This document shows, in pieces, positions 34,204 through 44,174 of a stretch of 45,019 nt of DNA (the first letter of the stretch is position 1; every line of letters starts with the position of its first letter). The stretch is from Paludibacteraceae bacterium (lineage in GTDB: Bacteria; Bacteroidota; Bacteroidia; Bacteroidales; Paludibacteraceae). The notes below the pieces were generated by a model. The model saw only the letters and a program-made list of their open reading frames with translations, did not search any database and was not told the origin of the DNA. The DNA is taken from positions 1-45,019 of the forward strand of contig JAGBRL010000020.1 of the NCBI GenBank assembly GCA_017632345.1, read 5' to 3'. Both the position numbers and the translations under genes were made by a program.

Positions 34204-35049
34204 TCATTTGTCTATCATAGGGTTATACATCATGATAGCATTGTTTTCAGACACAAGCTCCTCTCTCTCTTCGCCAGTCTTCAAATCAGTAATCTTGCGC
34301 CAGATTCTATTATGCCGCGTATATCCGCCCCACCACTGATGCTCTATGCAATGATCACGCTCAAAGACCTCGTACCTCAAACAGTTCTCGCAGTCGCACG
34401 AAATTGTTCCGTGCAGATATTCATCATCAAGCCACAAATTAATTTTAAAATTCATGTCCGTCTCATTTTTCAACTGCAAATCTATATAATTGTACGCTAG
34501 TGTCGCCCCACAAGCAAAAGGCACAGTCCTATTTGAGTCCGGAAACACGTCATAACTATGCCTCCAACGCTCTGTAACAGTAAGCGGCGTATGCAAAACC
34601 ATCCAATAGAGCAAATTTCCCAGCTGGCACAAACCGCCGCCCACTCCTGTCCTAACCTTTCCGTTATGAATCATCATCCCCTCTTTATAGCCTTTGCGCG
34701 CCGAAGGTCTGCCCACCAGCCTCCAGATAGAAAAAGTCTCTCCCGGACGGATTACCACACCATCCAGAGGCGCAATAGCAAGCCTCAGGTTCGTTATCTT
34801 GTTATGTTGCAGATACATGTCAACATCCTTCAGTTTGCGCAACAACATTGACTTGTGCTCAATAACTTTATGAGGACACTCCACATTCCTTACCTTTGAA
34901 AATTTAGTTGGAGAGAAAAGCCACTGCAACTTCCTCTTCAAGATATAATACTCCCTTCCGCACAAACGACGGAAAGCGCTTCTTTCTATTGGTTTTTCAA
35001 CTTCTTTCATCATGATACCATTTAAGCCTCTGTCTTTTCGTAAAGCCAT
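34204..35049 (-). CDS. VanW family protein
   Basis: A 281-residue protein with the VanW (PF04294) pattern: VVIRPGETFSIWRLVGRPSARKGY at about residues 95-120, then GVGGGLCQLGNLLYWMVLHTPL, ERWRHSYDVFPD and GATLAYNYIDL. The family was named from vancomycin-resistance clusters but is widespread in species without them, and its biochemistry is unknown. There is no van context here, so no resistance role should be read from it. No signal peptide is obvious. ATGs at codons 13 and 14 (35013, 35010) are alternative starts; family similarity begins only around EYYILKRKLQW. Confidence 0.85.
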   Translation of the reverse strand: MALRKDRGLNGIMMKEVEKPIERSAFRRLCGREYYILKRKLQWLFSPTKFSKVRNVECPHKVIEHKSMLLRKLKDVDMYLQHNKITNLRLAIAPLDGVVIRPGETFSIWRLVGRPSARKGYKEGMMIHNGKVRTGVGGGLCQLGNLLYWMVLHTPLTVTERWRHSYDVFPDSNRTVPFACGATLAYNYIDLQLKNETDMNFKINLWLDDEYLHGTISCDCENCLRYEVFERDHCIEHQWWGGYTRHNRIWRKITDLKTGEEREELVSENNAIMMYNPMIDK

Positions 35050-35111
35050 CTGAACAACAAAATCAGCTCTACTACAACTTAAGCATTTACAAAATCACAA
35101 ATTTAAGAAAA

Positions 35112-37676
35112 TTATTCTTTAAGCAGTTTGAAAGAGTACACCTTATTGCCCAAAGAATCCAAAACAAGCACTACATTAACGTCATCATTCTGCTTAAAGT
35201 CACACAATTCCGCGTATGTGAATTTACCAACAAACTGACCGCCTACGTTATAAACCATATACGTGAGATTTTCACACGACCGGTTTGTGACAATTGATTC
35301 TGATGTAGTGCCACCTCCTTCATATCCATCAGTAATACAAACATTCTCTGCTCCAACCGGAATTTTGTAATGAAGATTCTTGTTTACATAATGCTCAAAA
35401 ACACGTTGATTATCCAAATCATATGAAACAGTCCAACTTGTAACTGCAGGATTTTCCGTCTTAACCATTTCCCCCAAGTTTAAATAACTTATTTCATCTG
35501 TATCTAATACTTCATCAAGCCCGTAAATGTCAAGTTTATTATTATGTGTCAAATAAATGTCCCTATTTTCAAAAAAGAATCCATCGTACTTATTTTCTAT
35601 TAACGGATTATTGTTAAAGTAAATCATAGAATCACTTTGACACGACCTAATTGTCAATTGTGTAGTATCACCTAATCCAAAAAATTGACTTAAATCGTAG
35701 TAATAATATCCATGTCTTGCTTCACTCCATTCATAAAAAAACTCCAACTCATCCACATAATCTCTCAATTCTCCGACAGTCAGCGCCAATGACATATCCT
35801 CAACAATACTATCTAACAGAGATGTCAACGTGTTTTTTGAAAAAGCAGTTCCGGCTAAAACACAAGTTCTATCAATATAAGGTTGTTTGAATTTTTCAAA
35901 AGAGAACATTTTCTGATAAATCTCACAAGCCTCAGGAGTATTTGCCCACCCCCACTCTTCAAAAGGCTCTACTCTCAACAAAAAATTATAGTATTTATAA
36001 TAGCAATCATGGAAGGTTGCATCCATATCCTTCATAATCCAACGCCATTTTTTTGATCCTTGTTTATCATACCAAGCCACAGCATTGTTGTAAGGGAAAT
36101 CAACATTTGCAAAATAAGCATACGTAGAAACAAAATTCATAAAAGCATTTATATCCAACAACTCTGACATTTGCTGATAAGTAGTACTTGCAGACTGATA
36201 AATCTTTAAAAAATGGGCGAAATTTGGATACAGCACCTCATCAATTGTTCCCGAAGTTAACCCATCAAAAGTCTCCAAAATCTCAATATCCTCAATCTTA
36301 TTGTGATTTGCCCAAACAAAATCATCTCCATCACGCTCCTGCAAATGCATGATTCTTTTAAACTTTCCATTTAAATACAATTGAACATTTCTTTGTGCTT
36401 GAAAATCAACATCATAATACCTTGCAAATCTTCCAATTGCAACTTGTGAAAGCATATCATTAATTGCATACAATCCATCGTTGTCTGACGTCCGAATCGT
36501 CATACTTTTCTGCTTAGTTGCATTCGGCTTCAAATTTTTCCAAAAAATTCTTTTAAAATGTTTATCCCCGAATCGCTTATTTGCATAAACCACCATTGAT
36601 TTAGTAGAATAGGTTCGAGAGACATTACCACATACACGAGTCTCTGACAACTGATTAAAATTAGGCACCAAAGAATCTTTTGAAAAGTACTCTATATTAA
36701 TAGGACGACGCCAATTGTACAAATAATTCTCACTCCCCATCCAACTTCGCAATGGAGGATTATCCTGATGAGACGAAGCATAAGAGGTATAAGCCGACAA
36801 AATTCCTAAATCACGACCATACAAGTAAGAGTAATCACAAACAATACTAATAATCGGCATTTTGTCATCTCTGTCAAATATGTATGAGTGAGTTTTACTG
36901 ATCCTGCTAATAGCGCTATCACTGAATGGTTTTGCCCTAATCACGGTGTTGTTACTTATATAGATAGAATCTACATAGATAGGACTTGTTGAGGTTGGCT
37001 CACTTCCGTCTAAAGTATATCTGATGACTGCATCACCAGGGCTATCTTCGTTCATACTTAGTTTCAAGTAAAAAGGAGCTTTCTTAACTCCTCCTTTTTC
37101 AGAAAAGCCAACCTTTTTCATCACTCTTTCCGTATTTGTATTATTGTTAGGTTCTCCTGGCGTAGCAATTCTGAAATGCGACAAACTATCAGAAACGTCG
37201 GGCAACCTACCCCATGACACTTCGGGAGAAATCATTTCCGGATAGTGCATAGAATCCAACAAAACACCTTGACTGTCCCATAAATAAAGGGCACCTGGTT
37301 CATCTGACTTCAGTCTGAAGTGAGTGTGTTGCTGCTTATTCTCCTTGTCACAAAAAATAAGAAAACATCCCTTGGCAGGAACTATGCACGATGTGGGAAT
37401 TGTGTAAGCCTGATCAATATCGTTTGCATCTCCAATAGAACAACCTTTCAAATCAAAATCATCTTCACCTGAATTATATATTTCGACCCAAGAATCCGGA
37501 AACTCATTGTAATAGTCCAAAACTCCGCCAAAATTACTTTGCATTATTTCTGTCATAGTAATAACAGCCTGAAATTCTGTCGTAGCGACTCCTGCTTTCA
37601 AATGCCCCACAAAGAGAGACACCAAGAGAAACATCAGTTTCCTCAAACTCAAAAAATCCAAAATCAGTCTTTTCAT
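35112..37676 (-). CDS. Secreted CotH-kinase-like protein with lamin-tail and chitobiase-like domains
   Basis: Starting at the ATG 37674-37676 gives 854 residues with a signal peptide (RKLMFLLVSLFVGHLKA). Domains in order: a lamin-tail domain (about 40-185; ITMTEIMQSNF, DSWVEIYNSGEDDFDLKGCSIGD, PAKGCFLIFCD), a chitobiase/FN3-like segment (about 215-275; IRYTLDGSEPTSTSPIY), and a CotH domain (about 330-600) with a NGKFKRIMHLQERDGDDFV loop and WRWIMKDMDATFH. The C-terminal 200 residues form beta-rich modules; the last (MVYNVGGQFVGKF...GNKVYSFKLLKE) resembles a T9SS sorting domain but lacks its YPNP start. CotH-type proteins are atypical kinases in spore coats. In Bacteroidota the role is unknown. 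Confidence 0.82.
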   Translation of the reverse strand: MKRLILDFLSLRKLMFLLVSLFVGHLKAGVATTEFQAVITMTEIMQSNFGGVLDYYNEFPDSWVEIYNSGEDDFDLKGCSIGDANDIDQAYTIPTSCIVPAKGCFLIFCDKENKQQHTHFRLKSDEPGALYLWDSQGVLLDSMHYPEMISPEVSWGRLPDVSDSLSHFRIATPGEPNNNTNTERVMKKVGFSEKGGVKKAPFYLKLSMNEDSPGDAVIRYTLDGSEPTSTSPIYVDSIYISNNTVIRAKPFSDSAISRISKTHSYIFDRDDKMPIISIVCDYSYLYGRDLGILSAYTSYASSHQDNPPLRSWMGSENYLYNWRRPINIEYFSKDSLVPNFNQLSETRVCGNVSRTYSTKSMVVYANKRFGDKHFKRIFWKNLKPNATKQKSMTIRTSDNDGLYAINDMLSQVAIGRFARYYDVDFQAQRNVQLYLNGKFKRIMHLQERDGDDFVWANHNKIEDIEILETFDGLTSGTIDEVLYPNFAHFLKIYQSASTTYQQMSELLDINAFMNFVSTYAYFANVDFPYNNAVAWYDKQGSKKWRWIMKDMDATFHDCYYKYYNFLLRVEPFEEWGWANTPEACEIYQKMFSFEKFKQPYIDRTCVLAGTAFSKNTLTSLLDSIVEDMSLALTVGELRDYVDELEFFYEWSEARHGYYYYDLSQFFGLGDTTQLTIRSCQSDSMIYFNNNPLIENKYDGFFFENRDIYLTHNNKLDIYGLDEVLDTDEISYLNLGEMVKTENPAVTSWTVSYDLDNQRVFEHYVNKNLHYKIPVGAENVCITDGYEGGGTTSESIVTNRSCENLTYMVYNVGGQFVGKFTYAELCDFKQNDDVNVVLVLDSLGNKVYSFKLLKE

Positions 37677-38165
37677 TATAATCTTAATTTTTGTAATACA
37701 TTTTAACATCTTAAGCAACAAACAGTTACCCCATTAAACTCATCAAAAAAAACACTTATCTATTGGTTTCGCAAATAATAAGACAAACTTTTTTTGACTT
37801 GAGCCACGAAAATACAAATAAAATCTAACAAAGCCTTTTTTTCGGCACATATTTTTAAATAATTCCTTCAGTATTCTAAATTTCCGATTATTTTGAAAGT
37901 CGTATGAGCTTACCGTTTGCCCAAAACAGAGCAAAAAGAAACACTATAAAAACTCTTTTGCAAGAAAAGACCAAACTTATAAAAAAGGCAAACTTGACAA
38001 ACTATCCGCATCCATACCTATTTATAAAGTAAATATTTATAAAAAACGTGCAACATTCACTCAAATTTATGAATTTTTATGTCATTTTCATACATCCGCC
38101 TGACAAAATAACACTTTTACCCAAATAAAAATACGTTTTTATTCGCTTTTTAGAATAAAATAAAT
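37677..38165. other. Long AT-rich intergenic region between divergent genes
   Basis: About 490 nt of very AT-rich DNA between the CotH gene and the maeB promoter. Only short unsupported frames are seen (for example a 63-codon frame at 37743-37934 on the minus strand). No RNA gene or repeat was recognised. Confidence 0.5.
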
Positions 38166-38223
38166 TACTTTTGCACCAACAAACTGAAAGAGTATCGGAA
38201 ACAGTCGAAAAAACACGGTTTCC
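38142..38223 (+). promoter_or_regulatory. maeB promoter and leader hairpin
   Basis: TTCG (38142-38145), 20 nt, TACTTTTG (38166-38173): the -7 box is exact and the -33 box has one mismatch. The 80-nt leader contains an inverted repeat GGAAAC/GTTTCC (38197-38202 and 38218-38223) followed by TTTCTTT, which could be a weak attenuator. Confidence 0.5.
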
Positions 38224-38258
38224 TTTCTTTATGACGAACAATTAAAAGATATAAAAAA

Positions 38259-40538
38259 ATGAGCGAAAAAAAGATGTCCGATGCGTTGAAATACCACGCA
38301 GAAGGAAGACCAGGTAAAGTTCAGGTTGTTCCTACAAAACCGACTGCAACACAAAGAGACTTAGCTTTGGCTTACTCGCCAGGTGTAGCGGAGCCTTGTT
38401 TGGAAATTCAGAAAGATCAGCAGAAAGCTTACGATTACACTGCAAAAGGCAACTTGGTGGCTGTTATTTCTAACGGAACCGCGGTTTTGGGTCTTGGCAA
38501 CATCGGAGCTGAAGCCGGCAAGCCCGTAATGGAAGGAAAAGGACTTCTTTTCAAAATTTTTGCAGACATCGACGTTTTTGACATCGAAGTAAACGAAACT
38601 AACATAGACAAGTTCGTTGATACTGTTAAGGCTATCGCGCCTACTTTCGGCGGTATCAACCTTGAAGACATAAAAGCTCCTGAATGTTTTGAAATCGAAG
38701 AGAGACTTAAGGCTGAGCTTGACATCCCGTTGATGCACGACGACCAGCACGGTACTGCAATCATCTCTGCAGCCGGCTTGCTTAACGCTCTTGAATTGGC
38801 TGGCAAGAAGATAGAGGACGCCAAGATTGTGGTGAACGGAGCCGGAGCGGCAGCAAACTCGTGCACTCGCCTTTACATCGCTTTGGGCGCTAGAAAGGAA
38901 AATGTAATCATGTGCGACTCTAAGGGTGTCATCAATACTAAACGTACAGACTTGAACGAACGCAAGAAGGAATTCGTCACTACCCGCGACATCAACTCTT
39001 TGGAAGAGGCTGTCAAGGGCGCTGATATGTTCTTGGGTCTTTCTGTGGCTGGCGTTTTGACAAAAGAGATGGTTCAGTCTATGGCGGAAAACCCAATTGT
39101 TTTCGCTTTGGCTAATCCTAATCCTGAAATTTCTTACGAAGACGCCAAGGCTTCTCGCCCTGACTTGATCTTCGGTACTGGACGTTCTGACTATCCGAAC
39201 CAGATTAACAACGTGCTTGGCTTCCCTTACATCTTCCGCGGAGCTCTTGACACTCGCGCAAAGGGCATCAACGAAGAGATGAAGCTTGCTGCTGTTTATG
39301 CGTTGGCAGACTTGGCTAAGCAGCCAGTTCCAGACGTGGTGAGCATTGCATACGGCGGTAAAAAGATGAAATTCGGCCGCGAATACCTTATCCCTGCAGC
39401 TTTGGACCCTCGCTTGCTCGAAACAGTGGCTCCTGCAGTTGCAAAGGCTGCTATGGACTCTGGTATCGCACGCAGACCGATTGAAAACTGGGATGACTAC
39501 AAAGCAGAATTGCGCGCGCGCATGGGATTGGACAACACTTTGATCGGCTCTTTGACTGAAACTGCAAAGGCTGACCCTAAGCGCGTTGTGTTCACTGAAG
39601 CTAACAACGTGAACACTTTGCAGGCTGCTTCTATCGCAAGAAAGGACGGAATCTGCAAGCCAATCCTTCTTGGCAACGAAGAACGCATCGCTAAGATTGC
39701 AAACGAAAACAACATCAATATAGACGGCATCGAAATCATAAACCTTCGCCACGACCGCGAAGAGGAACGCCGCAACAAATACGCTAAGTATGTTTCTGAA
39801 AAGTTGGCTCGCAAGGGTTACACTTACTCTGAAGCTAAAGAGAAGATGTACGACAGAAACTACTTCGGAACAATGATGGTCGAAACTGGTGACGCTGACG
39901 CTATGGTAACTGGCGTTTACACTAAATATACTGACGCTATCAAGCCAGCTCTTGACATTATCGGAACACGCGACGGTCTTAACCACATCGCTGCTCTTAA
40001 CATTGTCAACACAAGCAAAGGCACTTACTATTTCGCAGACACTTTGGTGAACAACAGACCTTCGGCAGACACTTTGGTTGACATCGCTCTGCTGACTAAC
40101 GAAACTGTAAAATTGTTCAACGAAAAACCTGTGATGGCTATGTTGTCTTACTCTAACTTTGGAGCAGACACAACAGGAAGCCCTTGCACTGTGCACGAAG
40201 CTGTGTCTAAGCTGCACAACGAACACCCAGAGGTTCTTGTTGACGGCGAAATGCAGGTTAACTTCGCTTTGGACCGCAAACTTCGTCATGAACACATGCC
40301 GTTCAGCAAAATCGACGGAATGGACGTTAATACGTTGATATTCCCTAACTTGAATTCTGCAAACATCGCTTATAAGATGATGCTTGAAATCGGCTTGGCT
40401 GAAAACGTTGGTCCTATCCAGATGGGCTTGAAGAAGCCAGTTCATGTGCTTGACGTCGAAAGCTCAGTGAGAGATATTGTGAACATCACAACTATCGCTG
40501 TTATCGACGCTCAGATTTGCGCTTCTAAGAACAAATAA
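38259..40538 (+). CDS. maeB: NADP-dependent malic enzyme with C-terminal phosphotransacetylase-like domain
   Basis: Oxidative decarboxylation of malate to pyruvate, yielding NADPH. The 759-residue protein has the hybrid MaeB layout. The malic N domain (about 1-160) shows [21 protein letters not shown] and [20 protein letters not shown] and [17 protein letters not shown] motifs. The NAD(P)-binding domain (about 165-410) has [12 protein letters not shown] and [15 protein letters not shown]. The C-terminal PTA_PTB-like domain (about 430-755), e.g. [15 protein letters not shown] and [14 protein letters not shown], is thought to be regulatory, sensing acetyl-CoA. Codon use is strongly biased, which suggests high expression and leaves a long open frame on the other strand. 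Confidence 0.96.
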   Translation: MSEKKMSDALKYHAEGRPGKVQVVPTKPTATQRDLALAYSPGVAEPCLEIQKDQQKAYDYTAKGNLVAVISNGTAVLGLGNIGAEAGKPVMEGKGLLFKIFADIDVFDIEVNETNIDKFVDTVKAIAPTFGGINLEDIKAPECFEIEERLKAELDIPLMHDDQHGTAIISAAGLLNALELAGKKIEDAKIVVNGAGAAANSCTRLYIALGARKENVIMCDSKGVINTKRTDLNERKKEFVTTRDINSLEEAVKGADMFLGLSVAGVLTKEMVQSMAENPIVFALANPNPEISYEDAKASRPDLIFGTGRSDYPNQINNVLGFPYIFRGALDTRAKGINEEMKLAAVYALADLAKQPVPDVVSIAYGGKKMKFGREYLIPAALDPRLLETVAPAVAKAAMDSGIARRPIENWDDYKAELRARMGLDNTLIGSLTETAKADPKRVVFTEANNVNTLQAASIARKDGICKPILLGNEERIAKIANENNINIDGIEIINLRHDREEERRNKYAKYVSEKLARKGYTYSEAKEKMYDRNYFGTMMVETGDADAMVTGVYTKYTDAIKPALDIIGTRDGLNHIAALNIVNTSKGTYYFADTLVNNRPSADTLVDIALLTNETVKLFNEKPVMAMLSYSNFGADTTGSPCTVHEAVSKLHNEHPEVLVDGEMQVNFALDRKLRHEHMPFSKIDGMDVNTLIFPNLNSANIAYKMMLEIGLAENVGPIQMGLKKPVHVLDVESSVRDIVNITTIAVIDAQICASKNK

Positions 40539-40576
40539 TTCAGAATTTTCTTTGTATTTCATATCATTTATTATTG

Positions 40577-40610
40577 GAAAGAGGAGTTCGTGAGAATTCC
40601 TCTTTTGTTG
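40577..40610 (+). terminator. Intrinsic terminator of maeB
   Basis: AAAGAGGA (40578-40585) pairs with TCCTCTTT (40598-40605) around 12 nt, followed by a T-rich TTGTTG run. It is about 40 nt past the maeB stop. Confidence 0.75.
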
Positions 40611-40823
40611 TATGAGGGATAAAAGTTTTCTTGACCTATTTTCACTCCGCACTGTGCTTTTGCTTCCTTACATTGGCGCAGGACTTAAGACCATCTCCAC
40701 AGATAATTGTTCTGAATTTGCCAACCACTTGTTCTTTTATAAGAAACTTAGAAGTTCCCTTGTACTTGTACTGTACGCATTGTAAAAAACTTAAACCGTA
40801 CACATTTAAAATACCTCCTCTTT

Positions 40824-40856
40824 TTTGCCTAAAATCCAATATTATTTCTATCTTTG
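40824..40856 (+). promoter_or_regulatory. Promoter of the ffh-folD-pyrF cluster
   Basis: TTTG (40824-40827), 21 nt, TATCTTTG (40849-40856). The predicted leader is about 62 nt and carries a short CTGCA/TGCAG inverted repeat. The remaining part of the 386-nt gap (40611-40823) has no supported gene, though see the antisense frame noted among the findings. Confidence 0.65.
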
Positions 40857-40924
40857 CAAGATAAACTGCATACGTGGCATTTTGCAGATTTTGGCATGAG
40901 AAAATAATAAAAAAATAACATAAT

Positions 40925-42241
40925 ATGTTTGAAAATTTAGGAGAAAGACTGGAAAGATCCTTCAAGATTCTGAAAGGTGAAGGAAAAATTACCGAGATAA
41001 ACGTTGCGGAGACGCTGAAAGACGTCAGAAAGGCATTGCTCGATGCTGACGTTAACTACAAAATTGCAAAGCAGTTTACCGAAACGGTAAAGGAAAAGGC
41101 TCTTGGTCAAAACGTGCTTACCGCAGTTAAGCCAAGCCAGCTGATGGTGAAAATCGTTCACGACGAACTCGCTCTCCTTATGGGCGGCTCCAGCACAGAC
41201 ATAAACCTGAAAGGAAGCCCAGCCGTGATTCTGATGTCTGGTCTGCAGGGTTCTGGTAAAACTACATTTACCGGTAAACTTGCCAATATGCTCAAAACAA
41301 AAAAGAACAAGAACCCGCTTCTTGTGGCGTGCGACGTTTATCGTCCTGCCGCAATAGAGCAGCTTAAAGTTTTGGGCGAACAGATTGGTGTGACTGTCTA
41401 TACTGAAGAAGGCAACAACAATCCTGTGCAGATTGCGATGAACGCAATCGCTCAAGCTAAAGCAAAAGGCAACGACGTGGTTATTGTCGATACCGCCGGA
41501 CGTCTGGCTGTTGACGAGCAGATGATGAACGAAATATCGGCTATCAAGTCTGCAATCGACCCGCAGGAGACTTTGTTCGTTGTTGACTCGATGACAGGTC
41601 AGGACGCTGTGAACACTGCGAAAGAGTTCAACGACAGACTTGACTTCGACGGTGTTGTCCTAACCAAGCTCGACGGTGACACACGAGGCGGTGCGGCTCT
41701 CTCTATCCGCTCTATCGTGAACAAACCTATCAAATTTATAGGTACGGGCGAAAAGATGGAGGCTATCGATGTGTTCCACCCGGAACGTATGGCCGACCGT
41801 ATCTTGGGCATGGGTGACGTTGTTTCGCTGGTTGAACGCGCACAGGAGCAGTTCGACGAAGCAGAAGCTAAACGTCTGCAGAAGAAAATCGCGAAGAACC
41901 AATTTGACTTCAACGATTTCCTCAGCCAGATTCACCAGATAAAGAAGATGGGTAACTTGAAGGAACTCGCTTCCATGATTCCAGGTGTAGGCAAAGCTTT
42001 AAAGGATGTAGAAATTGACGACAACGCATTCAAGAGCATCGAGGCTATAATCTACTCAATGACACCGGAAGAGCGCTCAAACCCTGCGATTCTTAACGGC
42101 TCTCGCCGCCAGCGTGTGGCTAAGGGCAGCGGAACAAACATTCAGGAGGTGAACCGCCTTCTTAAGCAGTTTGACGAAACTCGCAAGATGATGCGCATGG
42201 TCACAATGAATCAAGGCAAATTCAAATTTGGCAGAAGATAA
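40925..42241 (+). CDS. ffh: Signal recognition particle protein Ffh
   Basis: The GTPase of the bacterial SRP that binds signal sequences and 4.5S RNA. The 438-residue protein has an N domain (1-90), the G domain with G1 [16 protein letters not shown] (about residue 105), [14 protein letters not shown]3 [15 protein letters not shown] and G4 [14 protein letters not shown], and a methionine-rich M domain (about 300-438) with [38 protein letters not shown] and a tail [18 protein letters not shown]. Length is standard. It is followed by folD after 32 nt. The SRP RNA gene was not found in the window. Confidence 0.97.
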   Translation: MFENLGERLERSFKILKGEGKITEINVAETLKDVRKALLDADVNYKIAKQFTETVKEKALGQNVLTAVKPSQLMVKIVHDELALLMGGSSTDINLKGSPAVILMSGLQGSGKTTFTGKLANMLKTKKNKNPLLVACDVYRPAAIEQLKVLGEQIGVTVYTEEGNNNPVQIAMNAIAQAKAKGNDVVIVDTAGRLAVDEQMMNEISAIKSAIDPQETLFVVDSMTGQDAVNTAKEFNDRLDFDGVVLTKLDGDTRGGAALSIRSIVNKPIKFIGTGEKMEAIDVFHPERMADRILGMGDVVSLVERAQEQFDEAEAKRLQKKIAKNQFDFNDFLSQIHQIKKMGNLKELASMIPGVGKALKDVEIDDNAFKSIEAIIYSMTPEERSNPAILNGSRRQRVAKGSGTNIQEVNRLLKQFDETRKMMRMVTMNQGKFKFGRR

Positions 42242-42273
42242 ACACTGTTATTAACTTTGTAAATAAAAAGGTT

Positions 42274-43155
42274 ATGCAATTAATTGACGGAAAAGCAATA
42301 GCGGACCAAGTGAAGCAAGAAATTGCTCAGGAGGTTGCAGAGATAAAGGCCAAGGGCGGCAAGGTTCCGCATCTGGCGGTAATTATCGTGGGACACGATG
42401 GTGGCAGCGAGACTTATGTGGCTCACAAAGTGAAATCATGCGAGCAAGTTGGTTTCAAATCTACAAAAATCGCATTTGAGGCAGACATTACTGAAGAAGA
42501 GCTGCTCACTCAGATAGACAAGCTGAACAAAGATGAGGATCTGGACGGCTTTATCGTGCAATTGCCGCTTCCTAAGCACATTTCGGAACAGAAGGTTATC
42601 GAGGCTATTGACTACCGCAAAGACGTTGACGGCTTCCACCCTATTAACGTGGGACGCACATCTATAGGTCTGCCATCTTTCGTATCTGCAACACCTGCCG
42701 GAATTTTGGAACTGCTGAAAAGATACAACATTGAAACATCTGGCAAACATTGTGTTGTGATAGGACGAAGCAACATCGTGGGCAAACCGGTCGCATCTCT
42801 TATGATGCAGAAGGGCTTCCCTGGCGACGCTACAGTCACTGTATGCCACAGCCGCACAAAGAACCTAAAGGAACTTTGCCTTTCGGCCGACATTATCATT
42901 GCCGCGCTTGGCTCTCCAAACTTCCTTAAAGCAGACATGGTGAAAGAAGGCGCTGTAATCATAGACGTGGGCACTACTCGCGTACCTAACGCAAACACTA
43001 AAACAGGCTGGAAACTTACTGGAGACGTTGATTTTGAAAATGTGGCGCCTAAGTGCAGCTTCATCACTCCAGTGCCGGGCGGTGTCGGACCTATGACAAT
43101 CTGTTCTTTGCTCAAGAACACTTTGCTTGCCGGCAAAAAAGAAATTTACAAATAA
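42274..43155 (+). CDS. folD: Bifunctional methylenetetrahydrofolate dehydrogenase / methenyltetrahydrofolate cyclohydrolase
   Basis: Interconverts 5,10-methylene- and 10-formyl-tetrahydrofolate, supplying one-carbon units for purines and formyl-Met. The 293-residue protein shows [15 protein letters not shown] with the catalytic Lys and Tyr, [37 protein letters not shown], the NADP-binding [36 protein letters not shown] and the C-terminal [19 protein letters not shown]. All are family signatures. It lies 32 nt after ffh and 18 nt before pyrF on the same strand, so the three are likely cotranscribed. Confidence 0.97.
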   Translation: MQLIDGKAIADQVKQEIAQEVAEIKAKGGKVPHLAVIIVGHDGGSETYVAHKVKSCEQVGFKSTKIAFEADITEEELLTQIDKLNKDEDLDGFIVQLPLPKHISEQKVIEAIDYRKDVDGFHPINVGRTSIGLPSFVSATPAGILELLKRYNIETSGKHCVVIGRSNIVGKPVASLMMQKGFPGDATVTVCHSRTKNLKELCLSADIIIAALGSPNFLKADMVKEGAVIIDVGTTRVPNANTKTGWKLTGDVDFENVAPKCSFITPVPGGVGPMTICSLLKNTLLAGKKEIYK

Positions 43156-43173
43156 TTTTAATCATAGATTCTG

Positions 43174-44016
43174 ATGACAAGAGAAGAGTTATTTGAAAAC
43201 ATAAAGAAAAAACAGTCTTTCCTTTGCGTCGGACTTGACACTGACGTGAACAAGATTCCTGAGTATCTGTTTGACAAAGAGGGCGATTTGGACCCTATCT
43301 TTGAATTTAACAAACAGATTATAGACGCAACGGCAGACTTGTGTGTGGCTTACAAGCCGAATCTTGCGTTCTACGAAAGCCTCGGGCTTCAGGGATGGGA
43401 CGTTTTGGAACGCACTGTCGAGTACATCCGTCAGAATTACCCTGACCAGTTCATTATTGCAGACGCAAAGCGCGGTGACATAGGCAACACATCTGCGATG
43501 TACGCTCGCACATTCTTCGGCAATATGGATTTTGACTCCGTTACTGTTGCTCCTTACATGGGCGAAGACTCTGTTAGTCCGTTTATGTCTTACGAAGGCA
43601 AATGGGTGACTCTACTTGCCCTAACATCTAACAAGGGGGCTTTTGACTTCCAGTTCATGAAGGACGAAGAAAACGGCGAACGTCTGTTTGAAAAAGTTTT
43701 GAAAACTTCTCTCAAATGGGGCAACGCAGACAATATGATGTACGTTGTTGGCGCAACTAAAGCGGAAATGCTCTCTGACATACGCGCTATTATTCCTGAC
43801 CACTTCTTGCTCGTTCCTGGTGTTGGAGCTCAGGGCGGAAGCCTTGCCGAGGTTGTGAAGTACGGAATGAACGACAACTGCGGTCTGCTAGTTAACTCTT
43901 CACGTGCCATAATATACGCTGCTAACGACGAATCTTTCGCATCTGCAGCTCGTACGGAAGCAATGAAAGTTCAAAAAGAGATGGCTGAACATCTGAAAGC
44001 GAAAGGGCTTATATAA
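43174..44016 (+). CDS. pyrF: Orotidine 5'-phosphate decarboxylase (type 2)
   Basis: Last step of UMP synthesis. The 280-residue length, larger than the ~230 of type 1 enzymes, and the motifs place it in the type 2 subfamily: [13 protein letters not shown] at the N-terminus, [14 protein letters not shown], the catalytic Asp-x-Lys-x-x-Asp in [18 protein letters not shown] (about residue 95), [24 protein letters not shown] and [18 protein letters not shown] with [10 protein letters not shown]. It ends the ffh-folD-pyrF run. Confidence 0.96.
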   Translation: MTREELFENIKKKQSFLCVGLDTDVNKIPEYLFDKEGDLDPIFEFNKQIIDATADLCVAYKPNLAFYESLGLQGWDVLERTVEYIRQNYPDQFIIADAKRGDIGNTSAMYARTFFGNMDFDSVTVAPYMGEDSVSPFMSYEGKWVTLLALTSNKGAFDFQFMKDEENGERLFEKVLKTSLKWGNADNMMYVVGATKAEMLSDIRAIIPDHFLLVPGVGAQGGSLAEVVKYGMNDNCGLLVNSSRAIIYAANDESFASAARTEAMKVQKEMAEHLKAKGLI

Positions 44017-44100
44017 GAATCCAAATGATAGGCTAACTCTTTTAATAAAGTCTGCAAATTACGGGCAATTCTGATTAAAAGTGATTTCAGAAACAAAAAA

Positions 44101-44131
44101 AGCAAAAGAACTATATTTTAGTTCTTTTGCT
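44101..44131. terminator. Bidirectional terminator between pyrF and the AAA/PD-(D/E)XK gene
   Basis: A perfect 13-bp stem AGCAAAAGAACTA/TAGTTCTTTTGCT (44101-44113 and 44119-44131) with a 5-nt loop lies between convergent genes. The A-run on its left gives a strong T-run for the minus-strand gene; the plus side is weaker. Confidence 0.8.
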
Positions 44132-44174
44132 TGCTATTTAATTATAAATTGATGATGTAACATTCATTTCCTAC

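Noticed and set aside
34204..35049. Glycopeptide resistance through VanW
   Set aside because: VanW-family proteins are widespread without resistance and there is no ligase, dehydrogenase or sensor gene here.
37743..37934. A 63-codon minus-strand frame in the CotH-maeB gap
   Set aside because: No ribosome site, promoter or recognisable sequence, and Lys/Phe-rich composition as expected from AT-rich DNA.
38361..40445. A 694-codon open frame on the minus strand opposite maeB
   Set aside because: It mirrors the strong codon bias of maeB on the other strand, is rich in Ser, Val and His, shows no domain, and maeB is unmistakable. It is a compositional shadow.
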